Both the position numbers and the translations under genes were made by a program. The notes under the pieces are model-generated. The model did not search any database, was not told where the DNA came from, and was given only the letters and a program-made list of their open reading frames with translations. Shown here in pieces: positions 7,690-15,226 of a DNA stretch of 64,000 nt. This DNA comes from Cytophagales bacterium (GTDB lineage: Bacteria > Bacteroidota > Bacteroidia > Cytophagales > Spirosomataceae). Where the stretch lies: the NCBI GenBank assembly GCA_004292855.1, contig RDXN01000037.1, forward strand, positions 1 to 64,000. Direction: 5' to 3'. Each line of letters opens with the position of its first letter. Within the stretch, counting starts at the first letter, position 1.

Positions 7690-7896
7690 TCAAGACCCGC
7701 AATTATCACAGGCAGGTTGCCCTGGCTCCCATGTGCAAACCGGATTGGCGTTATCCTTTTCTACCTGTTCGATCAATGCGACGTCGGTTAATTGAAATCC
7801 CGGTTTTAAACCGTGTTTGTTCGCTACGTCGGGCCGGACGAATAGAGGGGAGCGCGTTTCTCCATTGACGCGCCAAACGGTTATGTTGTCTTCCAT
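7690..7896 (-). CDS. Small unknown protein with C-terminal cysteine cluster
   Basis: A 68-residue protein starting at ATG 7896; the longer frame to 7920 would need a TTG codon. It ends in CTWEPGQPACDNCGS, with three cysteines in 13 residues that could bind metal or be oxidised. The rest predicts as short beta strands. No known family is recognised. It is the last gene of the accessory region before the tRNA and runs toward the HTH pair. Confidence 0.5.
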   Translation of the reverse strand: MEDNITVWRVNGETRSPLFVRPDVANKHGLKPGFQLTDVALIEQVEKDNANPVCTWEPGQPACDNCGS

Positions 7897-8064
7897 TGTG
7901 TGTTTGTTTCTGATTGGCAAGATAAACGGTCGTCGGGTGAGGTTGAAGCAGGGAGTGGGATTAATTTTTAAGGGCCGATTCTAAGCCGTTGCAGGAAGGG
8001 GAGATAAGGTTAAGAAAGAGAGAGCAATTTAGGGCAATGTAAACCAAATGGTAAACCGCCAAAC

Positions 8065-8096
8065 AAAAAAGCACTCACGATTTAACGTAAGTGCTT
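8065..8096 (-). terminator. Terminator of tRNA-Val
   Basis: Read on the minus strand, a hairpin (AAGCACTT-ACG stem, arms 8069-8079 and 8086-8096, one mismatch) is followed by TTTTTT at 8070-8065. It lies 13 bases past the tRNA 3' end, so the tRNA transcription unit is intact despite the neighbouring accessory DNA. Confidence 0.75.
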
Positions 8097-8108
8097 GATT
8101 TTCAGTAG

Positions 8109-8183
8109 TGGGAGTTGAGGGATTCGAACCCCCGACCCTCTGCTTGTAAGGCAGATGCTCTGAACCAACTGAGCTAAACTCCC
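8109..8183 (-). tRNA. tRNA-Val (anticodon TAC)
   Basis: A 75-base cloverleaf: 7-bp acceptor stem GGGAGTT/AACTCCC, D-arm GCTC...GAGC, anticodon stem TCTGC/GCAGA with loop CTTACAA (anticodon TAC at 8148-8146), and T-arm with GTTCGAATC. The discriminator base is A and no CCA is encoded. Its 3' end faces the accessory region, the usual arrangement for tRNA-targeted integration. Confidence 0.97.
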
Positions 8184-8228
8184 TTTTTACTGTTGTTCCG
8201 CCCGACCGTTTGTTGTCGTTTGGGAATG

Positions 8229-8260
8229 CAAATATAGGTGTTCGTTTTGCCGTTTTGCAA
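8229..8260 (-). promoter_or_regulatory. Promoter of tRNA-Val
   Basis: On the minus strand, TTG (8260-8258) and TATATTTG (8236-8229) are 21 bases apart, matching the Bacteroidota consensus exactly at the -7 box. Transcription would start near 8222, about 40 bases before the mature tRNA. Confidence 0.7.
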
Positions 8261-8341
8261 GTCCTAAGCCGAAAAAAATTAAAAGAGCGAAAGAATGAAC
8301 GGGCGAAAGAGTGAAAATCAGCGAGTTATTCACCAAAAATT

Positions 8342-9091
8342 TTACTCAAAATTCATGTATAACGTAACCGTGTGGGTGGTGAGCCGACGGATACCGGCGT
8401 TGGCTGCGGCTGCCGTTGCAGTGGGCGCATTGTATACGTTGACAAGGCCATGCGAAAACCGGAGTTCGGGGCTGAGTTTGGTGAACTCCAAAAACTGCTC
8501 GAAGCCCAGACCATAGTCAATGGTGAGATCGGCTGTTTTGGTATTCAAACGACCTTTCGTTTGTGTCTGACCTTTCCGAACGTTTGTCTCAAGCGAAGGT
8601 GTGATCCCTGCAATCAGGTACATCCGGCTATTTTTTCGACGTTCCGATTTGTACTTGAACAGGAGCGGGAAATCGACCCACGCCGATTCGCGGGTGTCGC
8701 GCCGGGGTTCGGTGCCGTCGGCATACTCGTAGCGAATATCGCGGCCGTAAAGCGATACCGAGGGTGTAAACCGAAAATCGAACCGGTCAGTCATGAAGGC
8801 ATTAACGAGCATACCAACCCGAAATGAGGGCGTGTTAGGCGAATAAAGCCGCACCGCCGGGTCGTCGTTTACGAAAGCCGGACTGTACTTGACAGTAAAG
8901 CGCGTAACGGGCATCGCAAAGAAAAACCCATAATGAAGCGGCTTGTCGTCGTAGAATTCGAGGTGTTTCCGAAAATAGCCGTAGCCCTGCGCCCGCAAGT
9001 GACTGGTAGCAACGGAAACTAGCAAAAGGGTGATAATCAGGCTTTTTGCCCGATGTAAATGGAAGCAATACCGAACGTGAGGGGTATCCAT
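8342..9091 (-). CDS. porT: PorT-like outer membrane protein (type IX secretion)
   Basis: A 249-residue protein with an N-terminal hydrophobic signal (about residues 16-34, ending in L-R-A-Q) and alternating beta-strand pattern to a C-terminal aromatic (N-F-E), as in eight-stranded OMP_b-brl barrels. In Bacteroidota, PorT is needed for secretion through the type IX system, and porT commonly lies directly after menG/ubiE, as here. The start overlaps the end of menG by 55 bases, so a later non-ATG start is possible, but no later ATG precedes the signal peptide. T9SS clients are present in this window (metalloprotease at 23541, nidogen protein at 39253). Confidence 0.8.
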   Translation of the reverse strand: MDTPHVRYCFHLHRAKSLIITLLLVSVATSHLRAQGYGYFRKHLEFYDDKPLHYGFFFAMPVTRFTVKYSPAFVNDDPAVRLYSPNTPSFRVGMLVNAFMTDRFDFRFTPSVSLYGRDIRYEYADGTEPRRDTRESAWVDFPLLFKYKSERRKNSRMYLIAGITPSLETNVRKGQTQTKGRLNTKTADLTIDYGLGFEQFLEFTKLSPELRFSHGLVNVYNAPTATAAAANAGIRRLTTHTVTLYMNFE

Positions 9092-9762
9092 TTAGTCTTT
9101 GTAAAACCGGCCTGCTCAAAAACACGCAAAAAGTCGGGGCCGTCGGGAAACGCCTTCACCGACTCGGGGAGGTAGGTGTAGGCCGATGAATCGCGGCTGA
9201 CAAGTCGCCCAATGAGCGGCAGGATGCTATTCGAATAAAACCCGTACAACTGTTTGAACGGGGCCTTGCGCGGGTTCGAGAATTCCAGCACCAGACAAAC
9301 GCCCCCCGGACGGGTTACGCGGTACATGTCGGTGAGGCCCTTGAGCAGATTCTCGAAGTTCCGTACGCCAAAAGAAACGATGACGGCATCGAAATCATTG
9401 TTCGGAAACGGCAAACCTTCCGAATCGCCCGACCGCATTTCGATAATATGGTCGACACCCCTCTTGACCATCTTCTGCCGCCCAACAGACAGCATACCTT
9501 CCGAAATGTCTACTCCCACGATCTTTTCGGGCTTTAGCACCAAGGCCTCCAGGGCAAAATCGCCAGTGCCAGTAGCAATGTCGAGCAGGCGTTTGGGGGC
9601 AAAAGGCCGGAGTTGACGAATGGCTTTTTTACGCCATAAAATATCAATGCCTCCGCTCAAAACGTGGTTGAGGAGGTCATACTTAGGCGAAATGTTGTCG
9701 AACATTTCGGCAACCTGCTCGCGCTTGCTGGTGGTTTTTTCTTTGTAAGGAACGACGGCCAT
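9037..9762 (-). CDS. menG: Demethylmenaquinone / ubiquinone-type methyltransferase
   Basis: A 241-residue class I SAM methyltransferase that adds the last methyl group to demethylmenaquinone. The MenG/UbiE signatures are the N-terminal V-A-E-M-F-D-N-I-S-P-K-Y-D-L-L-N-H segment (18-33), SAM motif I LLDIATGTGD (59-68), V-G-V-D-I-S-E-G-M-L, and the family motif FGVRNFENL further on. The frame continues upstream to 9825, but ATG 9762 starts the conserved MAVVPYKEK. It is probably co-transcribed with porT. Confidence 0.95.
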   Translation of the reverse strand: MAVVPYKEKTTSKREQVAEMFDNISPKYDLLNHVLSGGIDILWRKKAIRQLRPFAPKRLLDIATGTGDFALEALVLKPEKIVGVDISEGMLSVGRQKMVKRGVDHIIEMRSGDSEGLPFPNNDFDAVIVSFGVRNFENLLKGLTDMYRVTRPGGVCLVLEFSNPRKAPFKQLYGFYSNSILPLIGRLVSRDSSAYTYLPESVKAFPDGPDFLRVFEQAGFTKTKWIPLTFGIASIYIGQKA

Positions 9763-9767
9763 AAAAT

Positions 9768-9833
9768 AGTAGGCAGTAGCAGTAGGCAGTGGGCACATTA
9801 CAAACTGCCTACTGCTACTGCTCACTGCATACT
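9768..9833. repeat. Word-type inverted repeat upstream of menG
   Basis: A perfect 18-bp pair (9773-9790 with 9804-9821) sits inside longer arms made of the iterated word GCAGTA/GGCAGT. The repeat lies between the divergent starts of menG and the dipeptidase gene, so it is not an operon-end terminator. Similar words recur at 44786 and 50862. Confidence 0.8.
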
Positions 9834-9915
9834 CGGCTAACGGCTTGTGCGTGGGTAAAGTTTGGTGGGGGCGGGGTAAATGCTTAGTTTTCTGTGCTCA
9901 TTGTATTTTACTCCT

Positions 9916-11121
9916 ATGATCTCTCCCCATATTCCAGTTGCCTTATTGCTACTGGGCTTATCGCTCAAACCCGCTCCCAACGACAAGCTCGACCGGAAAG
10001 CCCGCGCCATCCATGCCCGTATACTGACCCTCGACACCCACGCTGACGCGCCCATTAACCTCCAGAAAGATGGTTTTGATATTGGTATAACCCACGACGT
10101 GAAAAAAGGGGGCACCCAAATCGATTTTCCGCGTATGAAGCAGGGCGGCATGGATGCCATGTTTTTTGCGGTCTATATGGCGCAGGGGCCGCGAACTCCC
10201 GAAGGACACGAACGGGCAAAAGAGAAAGCTCTGGACATTTTCGAGCGAATTCATGCAGCCTTGCGCAAACACCCCACAATGGCCGAACTCGCCACCTCGC
10301 CCGCTGATGCCTACCGGATCGAGAAACTGGGCCGACGGGCGGTGTTTATCGGGATGGAAAATGGCTATCCGGTGGGTGAAGACCTCGCCATGCTCAAAAC
10401 CTATTATGACCTCGGCTGTCGGTACATTACACTCTCGCACTTCGCCAACAACGCCATTTGCGACTCGGCCACCGACCCCGACGGCCCCCTGCACAATGGC
10501 CTGAGCGCGTTTGGCAAGCAGGTGGTGGCCGAAATGAACCGGCTAGGCATGATGATCGACGTGTCGCACGTGTCGGACAAGACCTTCTACGATGTGTTGG
10601 CCCTGTCGAAAGCCCCCGTCATTGCCTCACACTCCAATGCCCGCACCCTATGTGCGTTTCCGCGCAATATGACCGACCAAATGATTAAAGATTTGGCCGC
10701 TAAAGGGGGGGGGATTCAGATCAATTTTGTGAGCGATTACCTGCGCAAACCCTCCGACGAGCATCGGCAGGCCCTAAACAGCGTCCGCATGGCGGGTATC
10801 GGTAAGGTGCTTACACCTGAAGCAGAGGCCCGACTTGAGGCCAAAACAGACTCGATTAAGCGGGTTTACGCCCACGAACGCGCCAGCATCGCCGACATTG
10901 TGAATCATATCGACCACGTTGTTAAGCTCGTGGGTATCAACCATGTGGGGATTGGCTCAGATTTTGATGGGGGCGGGGCCGTGAATGGCCTCGAAGATGT
11001 AAGCGAGATTGAAAACCTGACTCGTGAACTCCTGCGCCGGGGGTATTCCGAAGCCGATATTACCAAAATTTGGGGTGGGAATTTATTGCGGGTGCTCGCA
11101 CAAGCGAAAGTGGTTGATTAG
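9916..11121 (+). CDS. Membrane dipeptidase, peptidase family M19
   Basis: A zinc-dependent dipeptidase of the renal dipeptidase family, probably exported: the N-terminus carries a hydrophobic segment (residues 5-17). Metal ligands are visible: DTHAD (40-44), Glu148 in GMENG, His218 in DVSH, His239 in ASHSN, and Asp349 in GSDFDG (numbers for the 401-residue form). An in-frame ATG at 9880 is the alternative start. A tract of nine G residues (10705-10713) lies within the coding sequence. The gene stands alone between word-type inverted repeats. Confidence 0.92.
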   Translation: MISPHIPVALLLLGLSLKPAPNDKLDRKARAIHARILTLDTHADAPINLQKDGFDIGITHDVKKGGTQIDFPRMKQGGMDAMFFAVYMAQGPRTPEGHERAKEKALDIFERIHAALRKHPTMAELATSPADAYRIEKLGRRAVFIGMENGYPVGEDLAMLKTYYDLGCRYITLSHFANNAICDSATDPDGPLHNGLSAFGKQVVAEMNRLGMMIDVSHVSDKTFYDVLALSKAPVIASHSNARTLCAFPRNMTDQMIKDLAAKGGGIQINFVSDYLRKPSDEHRQALNSVRMAGIGKVLTPEAEARLEAKTDSIKRVYAHERASIADIVNHIDHVVKLVGINHVGIGSDFDGGGAVNGLEDVSEIENLTRELLRRGYSEADITKIWGGNLLRVLAQAKVVD

Positions 11122-11122
11122 T

Positions 11123-11198
11123 TGATTGGTTAACTGGTTGAATTGGTTGATGCCCTAAAGAAATTGTGCATGAGCCTGTTTAACCAGTTAACCAATCA
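11123..11198. repeat. Word-type inverted repeat between convergent genes
   Basis: A perfect 17-bp pair (TGATTGGTTAACTGGTT at 11123-11139, its complement at 11182-11198), with flanking words of the same type (GGTTGA and TCAACA). It lies between the convergent dipeptidase and cyclase genes, where it may act as a terminator. Confidence 0.85.
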
Positions 11199-11210
11199 TC
11201 CAGTCAACAA

Positions 11211-12257
11211 TTACGATACAACCTGGTATAACACCACTGATTCGGCTTTGTTTTTAAGTTGGAACGAACCCGCCGGTTCGCATTGAAACGACTCTTTGAC
11301 TTCCTGATAGGCCGTTTCGGTAATGAAAATTTGCCCCGCCTGAGCGGCCCCCTGTAGGCGTTGGGCCGTGTTCACGACATCGCCAATTACGGTATAATCG
11401 AGCCGACGCAGGGCCGCCGAGCCAATGTTGCCCGATACGACCTCGCCTGAGTTGATGCCAATCGACACGCGGGGTTGATAATCGGGTTCGGAATCGAGCG
11501 TGTCACGGACCGATTCGATGCTGGCTCGGATACCCAAAGCCGCTTCAATGGCCCGGTCAAGGTGGTACTCCCCCTGGAAAACGGCCATCACGGCGTCGCC
11601 CATGAACTTATCAACGTACCCCTCCTGATTAATGATCTGCTTGACAATCAGATCGAAATACTTGTTGATCAGGCTTACAACGGTATTGGGTTTTTCGCGC
11701 TCGGCAATGGATGTGAAACCGCAGATGTCGACAAAGAGAATGGTTGCCGTAATCAATTCGTTGGCAGTGAGCGACGTTTCAAACTCCGACCGGGTCATGA
11801 ACTTCAACACGTTTTCGTCGACATACATGCGCAGGATATTGTTCTCCTTTACGGCCTGTAACGTCTCGCGGAGTTGCTGAACGTGTTTCACGGTCTTGAG
11901 CATGGTCATCTCCAGATCCTCGAAATTCACGGGCTTGCACACAAAATCGAACGCGCCCCGGTTCATGGCCGTGCGGATGTTGTCCATGTCGCCATAGGCC
12001 GAAACCATCACCGCTTTGATAATCGGGTTTACATCGGCCATTTTGACGAGCAGCGTAAGGCCATCCATCTCAGGCATGTTTATATCGCTCAACACCACGT
12101 CGATATCGGCGTGTTGCTGCAACTGGGTGAGGGCTTCAAACCCATTCTGAGCGAAAAGAAATTCATAGTCACCCCCGCGAATTTGCCGCCGAAATTTCTG
12201 TTTAATGAGCAGTTCAAGGTCCTGCTCGTCGTCAACGACTAGTATTTTGGCCTTCAT
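11211..12257 (-). CDS. Response regulator fused to class III adenylate/guanylate cyclase
   Basis: A 348-residue protein. Residues 1-125 form a REC domain (acidic pair D9-D10, phosphoacceptor Asp58 in LSDINMPEMDG, K108 in CKPV). A helical linker (125-165) leads to a class III nucleotidyl cyclase domain (170-345): metal aspartates Asp177 in LFVDICGFTS and Asp221 in KFMGDAVMAVF, and DYTVIGDVVNTAQRL near 305, which resembles adenylyl cyclases. The architecture suggests cAMP synthesis controlled by phosphorylation. ATG at 12257 is preferred over 12275 because the REC domain starts there. A related single-domain REC gene lies just upstream in the same direction. Confidence 0.93.
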   Translation of the reverse strand: MKAKILVVDDEQDLELLIKQKFRRQIRGGDYEFLFAQNGFEALTQLQQHADIDVVLSDINMPEMDGLTLLVKMADVNPIIKAVMVSAYGDMDNIRTAMNRGAFDFVCKPVNFEDLEMTMLKTVKHVQQLRETLQAVKENNILRMYVDENVLKFMTRSEFETSLTANELITATILFVDICGFTSIAEREKPNTVVSLINKYFDLIVKQIINQEGYVDKFMGDAVMAVFQGEYHLDRAIEAALGIRASIESVRDTLDSEPDYQPRVSIGINSGEVVSGNIGSAALRRLDYTVIGDVVNTAQRLQGAAQAGQIFITETAYQEVKESFQCEPAGSFQLKNKAESVVLYQVVS

Positions 12258-12268
12258 TTTTTGGGATG

Positions 12269-12390
12269 GGAACACGGATTGAACGGGTACGGCGGATTAA
12301 AACGGATTTTAGTTTTACACCGGAGAAAAAGAAATCTGTGCAAATATGTTGCATCCGTCCAATTCGCCGGTCCGCCGGTGCGGTTCAAAT
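12269..12390. repeat. Imperfect inverted repeat of ACGGATT words
   Basis: The left part (12269-12308) iterates ACGGATT/GCGGATT words starting AACACGGATTGAACGG. The right part carries GCATCCGTCC and GGTCCGCCGGTGCGG (12369-12383). The same left word set opens the inverted repeat at 56838, so they belong to one family. It separates the two REC genes. Confidence 0.65.
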
Positions 12391-12391
12391 C

Positions 12392-12769
12392 CTAATCAAG
12401 TGTCTTTAGTTTTTCTTTGAGTTGAACGAAGTCGAGGGGCTTGGTCAGGAAATCGTCGGCCCCAAGCTGCATGGCCTGATTGTAGTTTTCGGCATCGCCA
12501 TAAGCCGTAATCATCATCACCATAGGTGGGGGCGGTTGCCGAAAATCTTCTTTGATGTGCCGGAGCAACTCGAGACCGCTCATGCCGGGCATGTTGATGT
12601 CGGACAGGATCAGGACGGCTTCGGACGACAGCGATTTTAAACACTCCAACGCCTGCTCGCCCGAGTTGGCAAAGGTGAATCGGAACTCACCGCTCCGAAT
12701 TTCGCGCCGGAACCGCTGTTCGAACAGGGGTTGTACATCGGTTTCGTCGTCGACAACGAGAATATTCAT
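12392..12769 (-). CDS. Single-domain response regulator
   Basis: A 125-residue stand-alone REC domain: D7-D8 acidic pair, phosphoacceptor Asp57 in ILSDINMPGMSG, T/A switch in MITAYGD, Lys in FLTKPLD. It is clearly paralogous to the REC domain of the following cyclase gene (shared R-F-R-R-E-I-R-S-G segment). With no output domain it probably works as a phosphorelay or CheY-like protein. The nearby histidine kinases at 15227 and 25201 are possible partners. Confidence 0.92.
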   Translation of the reverse strand: MNILVVDDETDVQPLFEQRFRREIRSGEFRFTFANSGEQALECLKSLSSEAVLILSDINMPGMSGLELLRHIKEDFRQPPPPMVMMITAYGDAENYNQAMQLGADDFLTKPLDFVQLKEKLKTLD

Positions 12770-12836
12770 GTAGAAGATTGGATGGGCGTTAGAGAAAATT
12801 GCCGTTGAGCAAAAATAAGCAAATTGAGGACGTTTC

Positions 12837-14366
12837 CTACAGCTTTTGCGCGACTTCGGTCAGGTCGAGTTGCTGAATTAGGGCCGGGCGTTCGGGGGTG
12901 AGTGTGAAAAACACGTCGACGGCTCCGCGCTCCCCCTCAATTCGGAACTGCCCACGCAGTTGGTTTTCGGGTTTTAGCTCCCCCACCCGAACCACCTTCC
13001 CGATGTTGGCGAACATGGCTTTGCTCGCCTTTTGGCGGTCAGCCAGAGATTCGTCGGGGAAGAAATTCTCGGCGAAAATTGTACTTTTCCCGGCTCCGTT
13101 CCAATCGGGGAGCAGGGCCACCAACTCGGCTTTGCGTTGGGCTAAAATCGCCGAAACAGGCAGTTGCCGGGGTTGGAGTTTGGCCTCTGTAAGCAGCAGG
13201 TCGATAACAGCCCAGTTGGGGGTGTTGAGGCCCGCGTACGTAAGGTTACCAAAGGCAATTACGCCAATCCCGTAGTCGGGCAACATGCGCCATTGGCTCC
13301 CAAAACCAGGCAAACCGCCACTGTGCCCCACATATTCGCGGTTATCGACGTCGTGGCTCCAGCCTAATCCGTAAGCGTAGTGGTTCACAATGGGCGTTGT
13401 GCGCCCGCTCGGCAACCGAAACGCAGGGTTCATGTCGCGGAAGGTTCGGGGCAGGTGCATCTCGCGCAACGAACTGCGCTTGAGCACCGGCGACTCGGCG
13501 TCGCTACGCGGGGGCCACGCGCTCAGGTGCAGGGCCACGTAACGGGCAAAATCATCAATCGACGTGAGCAGGCCACCCATTGCCCCGTAGCTGCCATCGG
13601 CCAGGAGAGGTTCTTCTACCCATTGTTCGTTTAGCCAACGGTAGCCGTGGGCCAGTTGGGCCGCCGGAACGCGGGTGTATTCCCATTCGGTGTGGGTCAT
13701 GCCGAGGGGTTTGAAAATCTGCTCTGTAATATACTGTTGGTAGGGCTGTTTGGCCACAACCGTAATAATACGCCCCAGCAACGCGAAACCCATGTTGCTG
13801 TATTCGTAGCGAATGCCCGGCACGTTGGAGAACGACACACCCTCGCGCAGGTGGCGGAGCAGTTCGGCGTCGGTGTCGGCGAGTTGACGGTCGCCCCAGG
13901 GGTTGTCTTCGGGGAAGCCCCCCGCGTGAGTCAGCAGATCGCGGATGGTAATGGCGGGGGCGTCGGTGGCGAACGAGCGGAGGTTTTTGGCCTCGGGAAT
14001 AAACCGGCTGATGGGGTCGTCGAGGGTTAGCTTACCGGCATCGCGCAGTTTCAGGATCGCCATTGCTGTGACGCTTTTGCTCATCGACGCAATCCGAAAC
14101 ACCGACTGGGGCGTAGCCGGGGTTTTCTGCGCCACGTCGGTGAAGCCAGTATTGCCCGACAGGATCAACTGTCCGTCGACAACCACGCCGTAGGTCAGTC
14201 CTGGAAAGTGCTGTTTGGTGGCCCATTCGCGGTATATGGCGTCGATTTTCGGGGCTAACGCTTTCACGGTTGCCGCACGGTTAGGGTCCATAAAAGCAGG
14301 GGGTTGGTAGGGCTGCGCTACCGCCAATGCGGTCAGGAGACAAAGGAGGGTAGTGAGTGGGTACAT
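12837..14366 (-). CDS. Secreted serine hydrolase, beta-lactamase/class C-like
   Basis: A 509-residue exported protein with signal peptide (residues 1-17, MYPLTTLLCLLTALAVAQ). Class C beta-lactamase/D-peptidase fold motifs are present: S94-M-S-K97 nucleophile motif, tyrosine motif Y-S-N (about 187), and H-S-G-G (about 367). A C-terminal extension of roughly 120 residues follows the catalytic part. The substrate is unknown; such proteins include esterases and D-amino-acid peptidases, so resistance should not be assumed. The frame extends to 14408, but ATG 14366 gives the proper signal peptide. Confidence 0.88.
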   Translation of the reverse strand: MYPLTTLLCLLTALAVAQPYQPPAFMDPNRAATVKALAPKIDAIYREWATKQHFPGLTYGVVVDGQLILSGNTGFTDVAQKTPATPQSVFRIASMSKSVTAMAILKLRDAGKLTLDDPISRFIPEAKNLRSFATDAPAITIRDLLTHAGGFPEDNPWGDRQLADTDAELLRHLREGVSFSNVPGIRYEYSNMGFALLGRIITVVAKQPYQQYITEQIFKPLGMTHTEWEYTRVPAAQLAHGYRWLNEQWVEEPLLADGSYGAMGGLLTSIDDFARYVALHLSAWPPRSDAESPVLKRSSLREMHLPRTFRDMNPAFRLPSGRTTPIVNHYAYGLGWSHDVDNREYVGHSGGLPGFGSQWRMLPDYGIGVIAFGNLTYAGLNTPNWAVIDLLLTEAKLQPRQLPVSAILAQRKAELVALLPDWNGAGKSTIFAENFFPDESLADRQKASKAMFANIGKVVRVGELKPENQLRGQFRIEGERGAVDVFFTLTPERPALIQQLDLTEVAQKL

Positions 14367-14371
14367 GGTTG

Positions 14372-14797
14372 TTAGTGGGGAGGATGATCTCCAAAAGGAA
14401 TGATGCAAGCACGGTACTCAATTAGTTTCTCCCGATTGAGCTGTAACTCTTTTACTGTGCAACGCCCCACAGCAGTCAGACCAATAATTTGTAATGCATC
14501 GTCGCTCCAAACAAAATGCGCTGTCCAGGCGTCATGACGTGGATTAAATAGCGGAACCCATTTTTCAGTTTGGTTATCAAAAACACTCCCCTTGTTCGAC
14601 TTGAGTCGATTACAGAGAAAACAGGCATAGGCGAGGTTTGGGTAATCAGATGCGCCATTCAGGCTTTGAGGAAGAACATGATCGATTGTGAAGGAGGTAG
14701 GTGAGTATTTGTCTTGACTTTTACAATATTCACAACACTTTGATGCTCTTGCAAGGACGGCGTTTCTTAACTCGGCAGAAATAGTAGACTTTGGCAT
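14372..14797 (-). CDS. HNH endonuclease
   Basis: A 141-residue HNH nuclease: zinc-type cysteines C-C-E-Y-C (21-25) and C-F-L-C (59-62) flank the catalytic IDHVLPQS segment (His40), with N54 and N-R-L-K-S-N-K at 63-69. Family members nick or cut DNA using one metal ion. It begins two bases after the stop of a small acidic-protein gene, so the pair is one transcript. The arrangement resembles nuclease-plus-small-partner units found scattered in cyanobacteria and Bacteroidota; whether it acts in defence is unknown. Confidence 0.88.
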   Translation of the reverse strand: MPKSTISAELRNAVLARASKCCEYCKSQDKYSPTSFTIDHVLPQSLNGASDYPNLAYACFLCNRLKSNKGSVFDNQTEKWVPLFNPRHDAWTAHFVWSDDALQIIGLTAVGRCTVKELQLNREKLIEYRACIIPFGDHPPH

Positions 14798-14799
14798 AT

Positions 14800-15165
14800 T
14801 CAGGAACCAATATCCAATTGAACGATTAGATCATCAAGGGATATTTGGCGAAGAGCAGCTAATTGAGATAGATTCTTTAGGCGTTGGACGCTGTATGTTT
14901 CGTATGTTTCGGCCAACTCTAATGATTCTTCCTCTTCGATTTCGGTTAACGCACCAAACTCCATTTTCCAATCTAAATACCGCAGTCGTTCCAGCTTTTC
15001 CGGGTCGAACTCACTGTTTATGTTTTTCAGCAAATCAGATTCAAGCTCATTAAGCAACGGGATACCTTGTCGTTGCACCCGTATGGCTACTAATTTACTG
15101 TACAATGCCTCAAAGCTTTTGGCTTCCATCTTTTGAGCATTATCTATTATTTCGGCGACGGACAT
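14800..15165 (-). CDS. Small acidic partner of the HNH nuclease
   Basis: A 121-residue acidic, almost wholly helical protein with no recognised family. A leucine-rich heptad pattern runs through residues 35-110 (ESDLLKNI, then EEEESLELAETYETY). It lies directly upstream of the HNH nuclease gene, with a two-base gap. An acidic helical protein translated first from a two-gene nuclease unit could be an inhibitor or targeting partner. That is inference. Confidence 0.7.
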   Translation of the reverse strand: MSVAEIIDNAQKMEAKSFEALYSKLVAIRVQRQGIPLLNELESDLLKNINSEFDPEKLERLRYLDWKMEFGALTEIEEEESLELAETYETYSVQRLKNLSQLAALRQISLDDLIVQLDIGS

Positions 15166-15226
15166 ATCTTATGAGATCTATTGATACGAAAATACCACCT
15201 TTTGTTTTTAAAAACAATCAATTCGA

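Noticed and set aside
8065-8096. Hairpin as an att site
   Set aside because: It is better explained as the tRNA-Val terminator, with a T run in the correct place on the minus strand.
12837-14366. Antibiotic-resistance beta-lactamase
   Set aside because: Class C-type motifs also occur in esterases and D-peptidases, and no genetic context of resistance is present.
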